DNA of 64,000 nt from Paramecium sonneborni. Taxonomy: Eukaryota > Ciliophora > Oligohymenophorea > Peniculida > Parameciidae. Numbering within the stretch: position 1 is the first letter of the stretch; every line of letters begins with the position of its first letter. The position numbers and the translations under genes were made by a program. Under the pieces are notes generated by a model that saw only the letters and a program-made list of their open reading frames with translations, ran no database searches and was not told where the DNA came from. Below are positions 1 to 14,066 of the stretch, in pieces. Location of the stretch: positions 1 to 64,000 of the forward strand of contig CAJJDN010000156.1 in assembly GCA_905182985.1 (NCBI GenBank), given 5' to 3'.

Positions 1-601
1 CCAATTAATAAAACTGCCACTTTTACTCTTAATCTTTTATCCAAATAATAATTTATTTGTCCCTTCCACAAGATACTAAAAATTTAGATGATAAATTATA
101 ATCTAATGCTCTAACTGTTCCTTAATGTTTTTCTAATTTATATTAATAACTTAATTCATTCGATATAAAATTGATTTTCCATACTATTATTTTATTATCA
201 CTACTTCCTGAAGCTATTTCATTTTCATTTTAATTCAAAGCTAAGCATGTTATAATATTCTGATGTTACAAATAAGGTTATGAACTATTCCATTCATTTT
301 ATGAGTTTAATTTCCATAAACGAATTGTACAATCTTAGGAACCTGATAGAAAAGCATCACAGTACTTGCTGTAAATCAAACAATAAATAAAGCTATCATG
401 CCCTTTTAAAGTTTACTCTTCTTAAATTTTACCATTAGCAAATTTCCAAATTTTTAGATCTTGTTGATAAGTTGAGACCATAATTGAGGATTTTTAATTA
501 AAAACTATTGAATAGCAATCTTTTGATTTTATTGAATTATTGATTAATTTAAGTTTGGTAGCACCTTTTGATGGATTATCATATCCTTAATATGCTTACA
601 T
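1..601 (-). CDS. WD40-repeat protein, truncated by the window edge
   Basis: The minus strand reads open with TAA/TAG as Gln from an ATG at 601 to the window edge. Several WD40 blades are visible: a GHDS...DCTIRLWKLN unit, a SGSSDNKIIVWKI unit and a GRDKQIIIW unit, each with the GH and xxW spacing of beta-propellers. WD40 propellers are binding platforms, so no specific partner can be named. The start is uncertain because an exon may lie upstream between 601 and about 760. The C-terminus is outside the window. Family assignment is firm; the biological role is unknown. Confidence 0.8.
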
Positions 602-3600
602 TAAAAAAATTTAAAATATGATAAATATTATTAATTTAAATTTCCAATCAAAAATTTTTAATTTATTCTGCCAATTATTACAGAAATCTATTCAAAGAAT
701 TTACTTATTTCTCTAGCCTGAATATGTAACCAAACTCAAAACCAAAATGATAGCTTGAAGAGAGATTATTTAAATTTATCGTATTTTATTTTATAGGTGA
801 TTATAAACCAAAATCAATCAATCTCTTTAATATATATTATAAGATCTATTTAGAAGCAGTTCTATAGGTTTTTAAATAAAGTTTTTATAACTGAGCATTT
901 TTTTTCAAATAGTTTTATTTTAATCTTGAGATATTATAATATTTATAGTTAAAATGTTATAAAAAAGTGTAAAATATATTCAATCATCTTTAAGTAAAAA
1001 AGAATATTTGGATACTTTGAAATCTTCTAAATTGAATATATTCTATAGATTGGTAAATATAAAGAGAAAGTAGAAGTCTCAGACTAAATAAGTGTAGAAA
1101 TTATGATGAATAAAATAATTGATATACTCAAATTATAAAAAATAAGAAATAAAAAACTAAGCGTTTACATACCTTCCATCATTATATTTTAGTTAAATAA
1201 AAAATTCATTTATTTCAGAATTACTATTATATTTGATTCTAATTCTCTTAAATAAAAGGTTTTTTATATTTGAAATCTGTAATCAAATATTAATATAGAC
1301 ACTGGCAAGATCTAAAGATATTATGATGAATGAGGAAACCAGGGTAAACTATTTTTAATAAATTCTTAGTTATAATTTATCTATTTTGTCTAATAGTATA
1401 CTATTATTTTAGATAAATTGAGCTAATTTATGGTTCAATATCTTTTTATCCTCAACAAGCACATTATAAATAAGCTGATTATCTAGTAAATTATTCTCTT
1501 TGCTGCTCTATTATGACACAGGTAATCTAAAATAATTAATATCATATGCAAAGTGTTTGGAAAGTTTAGTACTTGAAATCTTAGACACGACTCTTCAATA
1601 TCACCAGTTATAAAAGAGCGAAAAAAATTATTTAATAAATAACATAAAATATTTATAATCAGAGAACTATATGGGTACATTATTTTTGTTGAAAAAATAA
1701 TAAAACTCATCTTTATTCAACTATAATTGCTCTTTTATAAATGCATAATTTGCAAATTTTATAATTATTTCTTTTGATTATATTATTCAGTTAATTAATA
1801 ATGATTTTTGTACTCCTTTATATACAACCAGTATCTTCTTTGGCAAATCTATGAGGCTTAAAGCATATTTAAATATAATAAAAATTATTCGAGATTTTAC
1901 TATTAATAACTCATCAAAAATTGTTTTTCTCATTTTAAGCATAATTTAGAGTTCTTAAATTAGGCCAATAAAATAAATAAATTTAATTGAAGTAGTGTAT
2001 TCTATACTTATCAAAAACATAATGGCATTCTCTTCAGTTTAAATTAATTTATAATAATTTATATGGACTCTAGCATCTTGGTGATTAGTTTTTTGTTTTT
2101 TGAAAGCTCTTGCCTTCTCTTTAAATAATCACTTTAAAATATCAGGAATATTTGATCTTTCTACTCAATCGCTCTTCTTGTGATTATTTATTTATAAAGC
2201 TTTTTCTTTATTTTAAGCTAGACCAAAATTATTATTCTCTTTATTTTGATTGAAAATTTTTATACATTTGGAGGTGGTTATTCTAAATTATTAATGGTAT
2301 TCAACAGAAATAAAGAATTTATTCATAATATAAGTTTATTTAATATATTAATTCAATCATATTGTAAATTTAATATACAAAATAATAGTTGGAAATTAAT
2401 AACACTTACAATCTATGGAAACTAAAAAATTTGGATCTTTAAGCAGTTTAAATTTGCTTTATTGCTATTTTTATAGTAATTGATAAATATGTACAAAAAT
2501 TTAAGTAATATGATGATACAATTCTCAAATAATGTGTATTAAATTAAGTTAACAATTTATTATAAATCATAAGTTAAAAATATCAGGTAGACTTCATAGC
2601 AACACTCTAAAATTTTTACATGATATTTTAAAGGAGATAAATATATTTAATAAAAATAGTTATTATAAAACTAAGAAGATAATTTAAGATTTTTTTTGAA
2701 AATGTTTTCAATTCATACAAATTTGAATGCCTGAATAATAATAAAGTAGATTTTCAAACGCTTCTAAATAAGGATTAATTTTATATTCATGGAACCAATA
2801 AGTAATTTTAAGAGTATTACTTCTCGCTTCATATTTCTACGACTATAGATTTAAATCTTTCTTTTTCTAGGATAGATACCTTCTAGTTGATGAATAAATC
2901 ATAAAAGATTAATTTAATAATTTCTAAAAATAAAAACTAATATGGATTTACTATTTAAGATTTTAAAGGAAAGTAATTTTTTTTAAGGAGAACTTGAATC
3001 TAATTAACTAATTCTTTAAAAACAACCTTATTTACATTTGCCCAAATATACTAAAAAAATAACATGTAAATTAGATAATTTTAGAGAAACTAATCTTATT
3101 AATGGAAAAAATTATTTAACATTGTTACATTTTAATGAGCAGATATGAGATAAAATCAAATAGATTATAGCATGTTAAAGTTCTAATTTTTTAGTATAAC
3201 CTAATTATTTTAATGTAGACTCTTTAAATAATAAATAAAACAATTTTATAATTTTACCTTTAGGTATTTTAATTTCATCTGTAATATATTTGTTTTAACA
3301 ACAAAAAATTATTTGCTTGAAAATTAAATCATAAACATAAATTTTGTAATATATTTGGAGTTTTGAATTCTTAATTTTTCAAAATCTATATTAGAAAGTG
3401 TAATCAAGTATAAGTATATAAAGTTCCTAAAGTAAATTGAATTACAAAATTGATTTTCAAAACATAAAATTACTCTCTTAATTTAACTATTGTTAATTGC
3501 GATTGTTAGTTAAAATAATAAATACTATAAGTTATTGTAAAATGAAGTCTGAAATATTAGCTCTCTGTACAAAATTGAGCATCGTAGAAATTACTTTAAA

Positions 3601-4220
3601 AACTAAAAATTGAACCAAATATTGAGTCAGAATAGATATAATTTTTATTTATTATAATCACAAGGCTTTTAATTGCATTTTAAATAACTATTGTTAAATT
3701 TACAACCTTAAAGAGGAATATAGATGTTATAATAAAATTTTTGAGTGTTTTCTGTTATTATTTCATATAATTTTGAAGAAATAATTACAGGTTTCTAAAA
3801 ATTGTATGGCCTATAGGCCAGTTTGGCCCTGCAACTGAAAATTAAGCATGTATTTCTTATATATCTCATCATAATTGACCACTCATAAAAAAACTAACAA
3901 AAATTGAAAACCGAGAGGATACTATTATGAAGATAGTTTTTTAATAAAAAATAGGTAAAGTACAATAGTATAATTGATAAATAATCGGCAAAATAATATT
4001 TTCATCGTTATTGATATTTAGAGCTAGCAGTAAACCTAACAAAACTGAATTTGTTTTTGATATTAAATTATGTTTTTAATTTAGAAGCCTTATATAACTT
4101 TTATTAAAAATCTTCCTTTAAACATATGATAATATAATGTTATTTAAAAAAATTAATATATATAGAAATTTAACATTTAATTTTCTAATTAATATTTTTC
4201 ATTTAAATAAATTACTTAGG
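602..4220. other. gene-poor AT-rich stretch
   Basis: No intact gene could be supported in 3.6 kb. Open frames of 70-100 codons occur on both strands, but with only TGA as stop such runs are expected by chance. The one part with protein-like content is the kelch-like fragment listed separately. A 14-bp GC-rich perfect palindrome lies at 3807-3820, about 400 bp before the tubulin start. Confidence 0.5.
2258..2623 (+). pseudogene. kelch-repeat-like fragment (relic)
   Basis: An open stretch without a convincing start holds YTFGGGYSK followed about 30 residues later by CKFNIQNNSWKLI. This has the spacing of a kelch blade (double glycine, then tyrosine-like residue and tryptophan). Downstream the composition turns into low-complexity K/N/I/Q and no second blade is recognisable. 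I infer a decayed piece of a kelch gene. A chance match is possible because only one blade is seen. Confidence 0.35.
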
Positions 4221-5498
4221 ATGTCATCTGCATTTCACATTCATATAGGAGGGGCTGGTGTAATGATTGGTGATATGTTATGGAAATTGTATGAGAAAGA
4301 GCATAATGAGACAACACAAAAGAATTATATTTATCAAGAAGTTGATGGAAATCATCATCCATAAACACTTTTTGCTGATTTAGATGACAGAATGATTTAT
4401 GAAGTTTAGAGAAACAAATAAATAAAATTTAAGAAGAATTCATTTCTTAATGGAAAAGAGGATACATCAAGTGTCTATTCTAAAGGAGCATATACAAATG
4501 GAAAAGAAATTGTTGATGAAGGATTAGACTTTATTAGAAAACAAGTTGAAACAATGGATCGATTAGATTAATTTATAATCACAACTTCAATTAGTGGAGG
4601 GACTGGGTCTGGATTTTCTAGTTTATTAATGAGAAGATTAAATGTTGATTATGGACATAAAATTAAAACAAATGGTTTTATACTATTTCCATCCTCAGAT
4701 ATGTCTAATAGTGTTCTTGAAATTTATAATGCTATGTTTTCAATAAAAATGACATAAGAATTTTTTCACAGTATCATAATGTTTGACAATTAGTCAATGT
4801 ACAATGTAATCGATTAACAATTAGATTTAGATTATTTAGATTATTCCCATTTAAATAATGTGATTGCACAAATAATTAGTTCATACACTGGATTAAAAAG
4901 ATTTAACAATATTAGCAATTCCAAATTATTTTAAAATATGTGCCCTTATCCTAATTTGCATTATTTTATCCCTTCTTATGGGAAAATGAGTTCAATAAAT
5001 GATTACATTAAAAAAAATTAAAATCAAGCTTAATTCATAAAATATCTCACTTAAAAATCGATTAAGCTTTATTAATGTCCTAATAATCCTCAACATCTTT
5101 CAACAACTTTACTATTAAGATAACAGGAAGAGAATCCTTTTTATGGTAAATTTGATCTGACGCTTTAAAATTTAGAACATTTCTATAATTAAAGCCCTCG
5201 AGTTTTTCAATGTACCTCATCTAATTATTAAGTATTATCTGAGTTGGCTTCAATGAAATAAACTGGAATATTCTTTTCCAATGATGCTTCAATTGTTTAT
5301 AGATTTAGATAGTTTGGATAAAAGTTTGATTAAATTTATGCTAAACGAGCTTTTGTCTGGACATATGTTACTGAAGGTCTTGAAGAATGGGAATTTAGTG
5401 AGGGAAGAGAATCTTTGGCCTAATTATAAGATGAATATAATCAAATTATAACAGGATCTGATTATCCTAATGGCAGTAATCTTAATCATCAATAATGA
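4221..5498 (+). CDS. divergent alpha-like tubulin
   Basis: A single exon of 425 aa. The start MSSAFHIHIGGAG matches the tubulin N-terminal strand; an in-frame ATG at 4137 adds a hydrophobic extension and is less likely. Family motifs in order are the GGAG P-loop-like turn, GKEDTSS, the GTP loop SGGTGSGF near residue 124, MRRLNVDYG and AKRAFVWTYVTEGLEEWEFSEGRE at the C-terminal helix. The last resembles alpha-tubulin's AKRAFVHWYVGEGMEEGEF. Segment KLFQNMCPYPNLHYF aligns at the alpha catalytic-Glu region but carries Lys, as beta-tubulin does. The acidic tail is missing. It is clearly not the canonical alpha or beta and may be one of the rare ciliate classes such as kappa. Confidence 0.88.
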
Positions 5499-8400
5499 GT
5501 AAAATAATTATTTTTTACTGAAATTTCATTTAATTTTTGTTAAAAAATAAAAGAATGTATTGTTAATGAATTTTGTTTTTTTATAATTTGATTAAATTTA
5601 TTGAAGAATTAATCACATCATTTTTCATTAAAATATAATTTATATGTTTCTGAAAAATTATGAAGACTGGATTTCTTGGTATAAATTGTTAATTGTCAAA
5701 TAAAATTTCATATTCATTGATATATATACAATGTTTCAAAAAATAGATCTTTTTCCAGAATATAAATCATAATTATTTATCATTTTTTTGTTAATAACTT
5801 TTAATTAAGGAAAATATTTTGAACATTCTTTTGCTAATGAAAATTTCCTTAAAATTTTACAACTATCTCATTTCGAATGAGTGCTCTAAAATTTAAAGGA
5901 AAATTCTAAATAAAATAAATGAATATGGGGTTTAAAAATAAAAAGCCTTAATTCTTTTTAAAAAGAAAAAAAATTTGAGAGAGTAAATTTTAACAATAAA
6001 TCTTAATTCAATGCTTAATTCTGTAGTTATTATTCTAATGAGAAAACAGAATTAAAGATTTCTTAGATATTTATTGAAGCATTAATGAAAGCTTTTATTA
6101 TGATAAATTCTATTTTGCTTTAATATTTATTTCATAATTTTTTTAGAATTAAATGTTTATTTAGCTATCAATTAATAATTAAGATGTTCCATCTAGATTG
6201 TCATGCTTATAATGTGTGATAAATACAATAAATTAATGATACTTTAAAATATAATTGAGAATAATAGCTAATTAGATTTAAATTAAATTAGAAAAGAATA
6301 TTTATTGCATAATAAATCTTTGTTAAAAAAAACAAGATTACTTTTGTAAGCTTTGTAGGTCAAATTTGTTAATTAATTGAAAGTTGCGTTTACTGAATTA
6401 ATTTAATTTCTTAAAATTAGAATTAAATATTTAAAAGAAAATAGAAATATATTAACTAAATTAATAATAATTAGAGTAGGAAGATATTACTTTAATGTAA
6501 AATTTAATTTTATGTTAATCAAAGATTGATGTAATTATTATTTGTCAAAACTGACGTTAAAAAATTCATTAATAAAATTGGTGTAATTTCAATGTAATTC
6601 ATTAAGTTTTTCTACATCTCTCAATAAATTTCAGTTTCATAGTTCAGCTGATAAATATTAAAATTATAATAATAAATAGATAAATTGAACTAAAAATATC
6701 ATGGAGCAGTATAAATATGTGAAAATTTACATATTTGTGGGTTGATTGTTTTTAAGTTAAGGATTTTGATAGTCTTATGCAAAGAAAAAAACAATTATTG
6801 AAGAAACTAAATATAAATATGATATAAAACTAATTTTAATTTTGATAACTTTGAACTACATATTGATTTGTATCTTTTCTTAATTACATTAGTTTGATCT
6901 ATTTATTTCTCAATTTTTTTTTCTTCTTGATGAAAACCGAAGAAGAAATAAAATAAGATCCTTATGGAGGATAATAATATTTGTACTAATTTTCTCTAAG
7001 GAAAATTTCCCTTTCTTATTAATTTCATATTAAAAATCAATAAAAATATATTAACATTATAACAAAGAGTGCCCATAATTCAAGCCTTTTAAAATATGTT
7101 TATTGGATGATTATACATATTGCAGTTATTCTTAAAACTTTACAAATTTTTCAATTTTTAGAACAATAAATTAACATTATTCATCTAATACAAGTGCTAT
7201 AGATTCATTAGGCAAATACAAAAAAACTTTAGATCAAAGATATTCCACTAGTTTAGGAGAAATTTTTAATCTCTTTCTTGTTGATTTATTAATAGTGCAA
7301 TTTTGAAAGATAATTACTTTTTAGATTCTATTTTTAAGACCGAAAAATAAATATCTAGTATCTATCTTTTTAATTTGTCGAAATTTCTACATGTAATCCT
7401 ATGAAAATTATAGTTTTTTTATTTTTGAGAAAATCTCTGTAAAACAATTTCTTCATCTTTTAATTTTTGATATCAATTACAATTATTATATATGACTCAA
7501 ACTTACTTAAGATTTTTACATCTACAAATATAAAAATAAATTAATGATTAAGACATATTACCTAATAATAGACATAAAACTAAGAAATTCTATTTGTACA
7601 ACAATCTCCTTAACAATTAAAATCAGAAATATCATCTGTCTCATAGTCCTATTAATCTGATTATATTTCTTCTCCTTGTTCATTTGAATAACAATAATTA
7701 ATATTCGCATCCTTTGAAAAAATAATCATCCGCTCTCAAGAGATGATTTTTATCAAGCAATCCTCTTATTTGTATTCTAATTAAAAACCTTCTTAAAAGT
7801 CATAAAGATAGTTCCACAAATTGATTAATCTTTTCTTTAATCTACCATTTTAATCTTGCAATTATCCTCTTTTTATGATTTATAAAATACTTACTTTAAT
7901 ATATATAATATAAATAATCAAAAAATTAGATTATCAATAATGTAGAATCTGAATTATGAATAATTCATAAATCATAAATTAATTAATTTTTATATTCATA
8001 TAATTCAAAATATTTAGATGTTTTTTAAATATTAGAATTACTTAATACTATTGGCTTACTTTGTATCATGCTAACAACCTTACTTTTGTGTAAAGTTACA
8101 TGATGTTAAACCTTTTAAGGACTAAAATTTATCGAGAAGAAGCTGAAAGAACTCATTAAACCTTAATCTTATAATAATAATAGGAATCATCAAATTGAAT
8201 AATAAATTTATAAATAAAAATCAAGTATGAGTAACTCTTAATATAAAAAGATCTAAATTGAGACTATTAATATAATTTATAGGTTGTAAAAATGGCAATA
8301 AGTTAGATAAACAAATAAAAAATTAAATTTTCTCTGATCTGTAAATGTTCACATAAATTGAATAAAAACTTTAATTTTTTGATAATTATTTATATTACAT

Positions 8401-10990
8401 AAAGTAATTCATATTCTTCAATTGTTTTTTTTCTAAATTATTATGTAAGAATTAATTAAATAATTACAATCCTTTATTCAAATGTTGAGATAAATCAAGA
8501 ACGTTAAAGAATGAAGAAAATAAAATGATTAAAATTCTAACTATCAATTAAAAAATCTTTATAAAAATATACTAAATATAAATTAATAAACCACTTTTTA
8601 ATGCAAATAAGTATTAATTAAATTGATTTTTTTTCAAAAGCATGTTGCACTCATTCGAAAGCCCAAAAGAGTTTTACTCTAAAATGATTATTTTATAATA
8701 TTTTATAAGTAAGGGTTTTATTAATATTAAAATGAATTAAAAGATATAAAAACGAACTAATCAATTACCAGTTTGCTGTCTAACATAGTTGATATAATAA
8801 TTTTAAATCTCTTCCTTTGTTGCATAAATAAAGTAAAATAATTTCCATATTTAATATGAAAAATATTAGATCGCTCTAACAAATTTATTTATTTTTACAC
8901 CATAGCCTATATCCATTTAATTTTCTTTTAATCAAGATTTTATCTTTCACGCAATTAATCATATATATGAATGTCACATAAAGGAACATTTACTTATAGT
9001 GGTTTTGTTGGATGATTGTTAATTGAATCTTCAAATTTTTATGTGATCAATATAGAGTTCTAATTGTAAAATAGTCATCTCATTATTCACTACTATATTT
9101 ATTTATTAAATTTTTTGTTTCTATCTTTTCCAATTTTTTTTCCTCTCCACCTTCGCAATACTTACCCAAAAATTATATTTAACCCATTTTCCATTCTTTT
9201 GTTTGTATTCCATATTTCTAAAAAAGATTTTTAAATTGATTTTCTGAATCTATAGACTTATTATTGTTAAATTTAATAATTTTTAACTCTCACTATTCTT
9301 ACTTTTTATTCTTCTTCTACTCTATTTTAATCATTGAAATATATTGTCAAAATGCTATTATTCAAATTTTTTAGTTCAATCAAAATAGTATTTTAATATG
9401 AAATTTAAACTTATCTTTCAAATTGATTTAGAGACATGAACCTTTAGAAAATAATTTTAACAAATTACTGAAGAAAATTAATTTAATTGAATTATATGAT
9501 TATTAATCAATTGAATCTAAGATTATAAGGGATATTAGAGTAAAATGTACACTTTATACATTCAATTACTGCTTATAGAATAATTAACAAATTTTATTTT
9601 TATCGAAAAATATCATAACTAACAATAATATTAGTTTTAAGAAGGATATATTGAGAATTCCTTGTGGAAATGATAATGAAATTAAAGGAAAGTCTGGATT
9701 TTAAGCGAATCTATAATATGAAAATAAAAATAATAATAACAAATTAAATCTGTTTTAATAAAAATAAACACTGAAATCGAAATATCTCGCCTAAAAGAAT
9801 AAATAAACTGAAATTAGGTGTCTTTGAAATTATAAAATCCTATTATAATAAAGATTTGGCTTTTTTATGTTTTTTCTATTTGTACTAAACTAATTATTAT
9901 ATCAATTAAAATTTGTCTTATTTGCTATTATTAGCGCTATTTAAAATGAAAAGATATTTTAATTGCTTTATCATTGCCATAATTTAGACAAGAATATAAA
10001 ATTGAAATTAATAGAGTAAATTATATGCAAGATGAATAATACATTTAGAAAATTATTAAAGGAGGAAATATTAAAGAATTGCTTATATATTTTTTATTTG
10101 AAATTTTATTTTAACAAATTTAAAATAAAAATCGAGTTTTCAATCATTAATTTAATCATGTTTTATGGGTCATCGAATTTTTGCCATAAAATTTTAATTT
10201 CTCAAAAATGAGAGAAATATCAGGTTGAATGGAGTCAACTAATATTAATTTAAGCTTGCTAAAATTTTCTTCAATGAATTGGCAATCTTAATTTTTAATG
10301 TTCAAAGATGTTAAGATTTATTTATTTCTATAAATCTAAATGTATATTTAATTCATCAATCTCATAAGTATATTTGTTTCTTTTTATCAGGAAATTTCTT
10401 TTTTTTTAATTGGTTTAAAGAAGAATTTTTTGATTCCTTTTATAGCTTATTATCAAAGAACAGGATAACCCTGTTTAAAAATCATTTTTATTTCCCAGAG
10501 TCAAAGTTGATTTTCAAGAAGCTCTAATTATTTATTGATTGATGATCTTGTAAGGAGTTAATCTATTCTCCTTATGCTATTTTTTGAGGTAATTTTAATT
10601 TTAAAAATATAATTAAAATTTTGTTAAAATGTATATAATATTATTGATTTCGAAGATTTCGCATATATAATTGAATTTTATCAAATTATCAACTCTTTCA
10701 GAATTTGAAAAGAAGGAATTAGAAGTTTGGAATTTTATTAAATAGAATTTTATTCATATGATAAATGACTTTTCTGAAATGTTTAGACCTATAAAAAATT
10801 TAATAATTTTATATGTTGACTTAAACAAGATTTTGAAGAGGATTATCTGAATATCTTTTTGTTTCTTTTATTTTTTCTAAATTTTGCTTTCTTTTATAAT
10901 TTTGCCATGCTTTATTAATAAATTCAATTAAATCAATGATTAAATTTGATATTAAGATTAAAGTAAAAAGGGTAATATGAATGCATCCGT
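5499..10990. other. long gene-poor region with coding relics
   Basis: No complete gene is visible in 5.5 kb. Three short stretches have protein-like composition. One at 7064-7306 (+) is 80 codons containing TSAIDSLGKYKKTLDQRYS. One near 7620-7870 (-) is acidic with one TGA. One at 9087-9419 (-) is listed separately. Each is isolated and has no acceptable start or neighbouring exon. I read the region as old intergenic or pseudogene DNA. Confidence 0.45.
9087..9419 (-). pseudogene. isolated coding-like fragment, no start
   Basis: An open run of 110 codons ends in TGA. It is richer in E, R, V, W and G than the surrounding AT-rich sequence and includes EEEQKVRIVRVKNY and LRRWRGKKIGKDRN. The last part loosely resembles the W/G spacing of MORN-like modules seen at 16-18 kb. 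No ATG opens it and no flanking exon could be joined. Probably a gene relic; function unknown. Confidence 0.3.
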
Positions 10991-10997
10991 AAAGCAA

Positions 10998-11451
10998 CAG
11001 CTAATTTTCATCAAATTAAAATAAAAATAAATCAAAATTCTCTTGAAATCAGTTTAGCATATTCAAAATTAGACTATATAGGTTTAAATTTTAATAGATA
11101 ACTTAGAAAACAAAATGAGGACATTGAAAGTAATATTGATTATTCTTGTGTATAGTTTAGAGCTACAACAATTGTAAAAATATATTATCTTTTATTTTTG
11201 ATGATGTGATAGAAAATAATTATAAACCTATATATACTATTACAACTAATCCAATTATTGCATTTATAATATTAAGAAACATAAGAGGAGAATTAAAGCT
11301 GCAATCAGGAAATTATAAAAAAGCACTGTATAAAAAAACTAGTGAAGTATTCTTATATAAACTTTAAATATCCCAAAAGAAAAGTATTCTTTTTTAAAAT
11401 TATTACAAAATTTCTGAAGCTTTTTTATTATGTAAGATTTCAAATTTATGA
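10998..11451 (+). pseudogene. relic of a helical/TPR-like gene
   Basis: Two protein-like segments in different frames follow each other. The first contains EISLAYSKLDYIGLNFN and RKQNEDIESNIDYS. The second contains ELKLQSGNYKKALYKKT, which resembles the A-helix of a TPR. No GT-AG intron joins the frames, and TGA interrupts the first. I infer a frameshifted relic. The TPR suggestion rests on one helix only. Confidence 0.35.
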
Positions 11452-11939
11452 GATGTGACTAAATTACAAATAAAATATGTTTAATGAGACAATTATGGAA
11501 AAGTAGCAACTTTTAGCATTCAGCAAATAAAATTAGTTTAATTATAACTTAATATTTCATCAATTCTAAAATAATCCAATATTGGTTTTAATGATATATT
11601 AGAAAAAGTATTCAGAAATTATATTAAATGAGGTCAAAATGAATATTACAAAATCTAATATATGATAAAGATTGTAATAGTCTTATAGATTAAATAACAT
11701 TATTGTATTTCCAGTTAGCAATTGACTAATGATATCCTTGAAATAATAATCATGGAATAAATCATTCCATCATTAAAAAGTTCAATTTATGTTACTTATT
11801 TTTTATTTTTGAGTTATCACAGATAAAACAAAAGAGTTTCCAAGATTGATTTTCATTTAATTTTTCAAAATATCTAAATCTTGTTCATTTTTAATAACTA
11901 ATTAAGCAATATCAATTTATAGAACAGGATCCTTTATAG

Positions 11940-13225
11940 GTTCTATGAATTCAACAACAATTGAATATAAAGTATAATTGAATGTGGTTGATAGATTTAC
12001 TAATGACTTAATATTAATAGCTGCATGAGTATCTGGATATGGATACTGCTGCAATTTTTTCAAAACTTAAATTAGTTAATAATTGGATATTTTATGTGAA
12101 CCTTAATTCAATTACGCTTTACTCTTATCCAGTAATAATAAAGCCATCATCACAGATTGGTAAACATGATTAATCTTCCAATAAAAATGGTCTTTACACA
12201 TAAAACAAACTTCATTATTTAAGCAAAAAAGGCTATTAGGAATACACTCAATTTAGCAGTCAAAATATCCATCATTTTCAATCTAATTTCCATCATCACA
12301 TTATTCAATAGAATGCAAAGCAATTAATCCATCTCCACAAAAAAATTAACATGTATTATCTATTAGTTTCCATCCAAATTCACAGAGCTGACATTCCTAA
12401 TCTGCAAACTTAACATTTAAAATCGCAATCATTGCATATTTCAAATGTTTAATGATCCTCTCATCACATCTAGGCATGCAATATTACCTATTGACAGATA
12501 ATTCAAATTTATCTTAGCAATGTAAATAAATGCTAAATTAACAAATTTTAGAAAATTCTTTGCATGAATATATATGCATTCAAAAAAAGAATCATTAGAT
12601 ATTAAATTAGCATCATCAGATTCTTCTTAACCTTGAATAATTCCATCACCACATATTGGATGACAATTTTCTAATAATTCATCTAAAATCCAACCATTTT
12701 GGCAAATCAAACATTTATCATCAAGTTATTCCAAACAACCTTCATTATATTAATTAAACATTATTTCTGGTTAAGTATAAAATACTTCAAAATCTCTTAT
12801 ATAACTTTAATGCTTAGTTATAATATAAGATAATTCTCTATGCAACCAGCGCATTCATATAACATTTAATAATATTTAATTTCAATTCTATTAATCCTCC
12901 ATATTATGATTAAATCTATATCAAAACGCTTCTCCTGTTATGTTATTGAGTTATAGAAATAGTATATACATAATAGGGTTGTGTATAAAAACAAAAAATT
13001 GTGAGATTATATTACTGACGAATAAGTTATCCGTTTAGAATCTATACTAAATTAAGGTGGATTATTGTTATTAATACTTTTGTAAATAAAAAAATAATTA
13101 CTTAAGAAATTTTGCATCTCCAAAAATATGAGAATGAGGTTCTAGATTGAAAAACACTCTGCTACTTCGAATTCAACTCCACAATTATAGAAATTGCAAC
13201 CAACATGTTAATTTTGCCATCCTAA
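11940..13225 (-). pseudogene. decayed cysteine-rich (CGDG / DUF4215-type) surface-protein gene
   Basis: The minus strand carries several copies of the CGDG...CDDGN...DGC module found in large ciliate cysteine-rich membrane protein families. Module one reads CGDGIIQGQEESDDANLI, where the expected Cys and Gly residues have become Ser and Ala. Module two reads CGDGLIALHSIEQCDDGNQ with ENDGYFDC. Between modules the frame changes without possible introns, and TGA interrupts it. An upstream part (about 13.2 kb) holds GCNFYNCGVEFEVAECF. The pattern of lost disulphide cysteines plus frameshifts shows a dead gene rather than mis-splicing. Confidence 0.7.
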
Positions 13226-13796
13226 AATAAGTATTTAAATTATAAAAAATATTACCTTCTATAATGTGAGACCTTTCATCAAATTAATAAATAAGAGCCT
13301 GAAGAATTGTATAGACTAAGACAATTAAAAATATCATTAATAATTAAAATAAATAATATAGTTAGAATTCTTAATTAAATTATCTAATGAGCACTATTTA
13401 AGTTGAAGATTAATTATTATCAATTTATCTATTCAAAAATAATAATAAAAATGCTAAATTAGAATAGAATAAATGCTTTTCATTATTCTCTTCTATGTAT
13501 TATAACATTTTGATATTGATTAGAAATAAAACTATGTATTCAAATAAAGTTTCATTTAACTTGTTGAGATATATTAATCGAAAAATTAATTAAACATTAT
13601 CATGTCCAATTAAAGCCACCTTTCATTCTATTATTATATCAAATATCAAATTTAAGACGAGCTTTACCCCTTTTATTTATTTTTTCAAACCTAAAATATC
13701 AATAGATGTGAATTATTATCATATTATGAACTATTTCAGCATGAAAATGAATCATATATCAACCTACAATTCTTCTCTCATTTGTTTCTCTAAATT

Positions 13797-14066
13797 TCAA
13801 ATTATTACAAATTTCTATTGTGTATATATATTTAACTTTATTATATGATTCTTTAATTGTTTGTAAAATTCAAAAAATAAATCTTGCAATTAAATGATAT
13901 TTCTTTGGCTACTTTTCTACGGATAAGTTAAAATCATATTTTTGCTCCTTCTTTTGCTAAATAACCTTCTAGGAAGTTCAATATAGAAACTCAAAGCAAT
14001 ATGTTGCATTAAATGTTTAGGTTGATAACTGTCTAAATATGATTTAAACCTCTTAGCTTTTATCAT
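13797..14066 (-). CDS. possible small ORF or relic, 89 aa
   Basis: An ATG-started frame of 89 aa begins MIKAKRFKSYLDSYQ and includes SFYIELPRRLFSKRRSKN. The composition (H, P, S, R, E) is better than local background, but the second half drifts to I/N/K/Q. No domain is recognised and no homologous copy is seen in the window. It could be a short real gene or, more likely in this neighbourhood, a piece of a dead one. Confidence 0.25.

Noticed and set aside
3807..3820. Perfect 14-bp palindrome TGGCCTATAGGCCA, GC-rich in AT-rich DNA
   Set aside because: Striking, but single, short and without a known binding factor or second copy; chance cannot be excluded.
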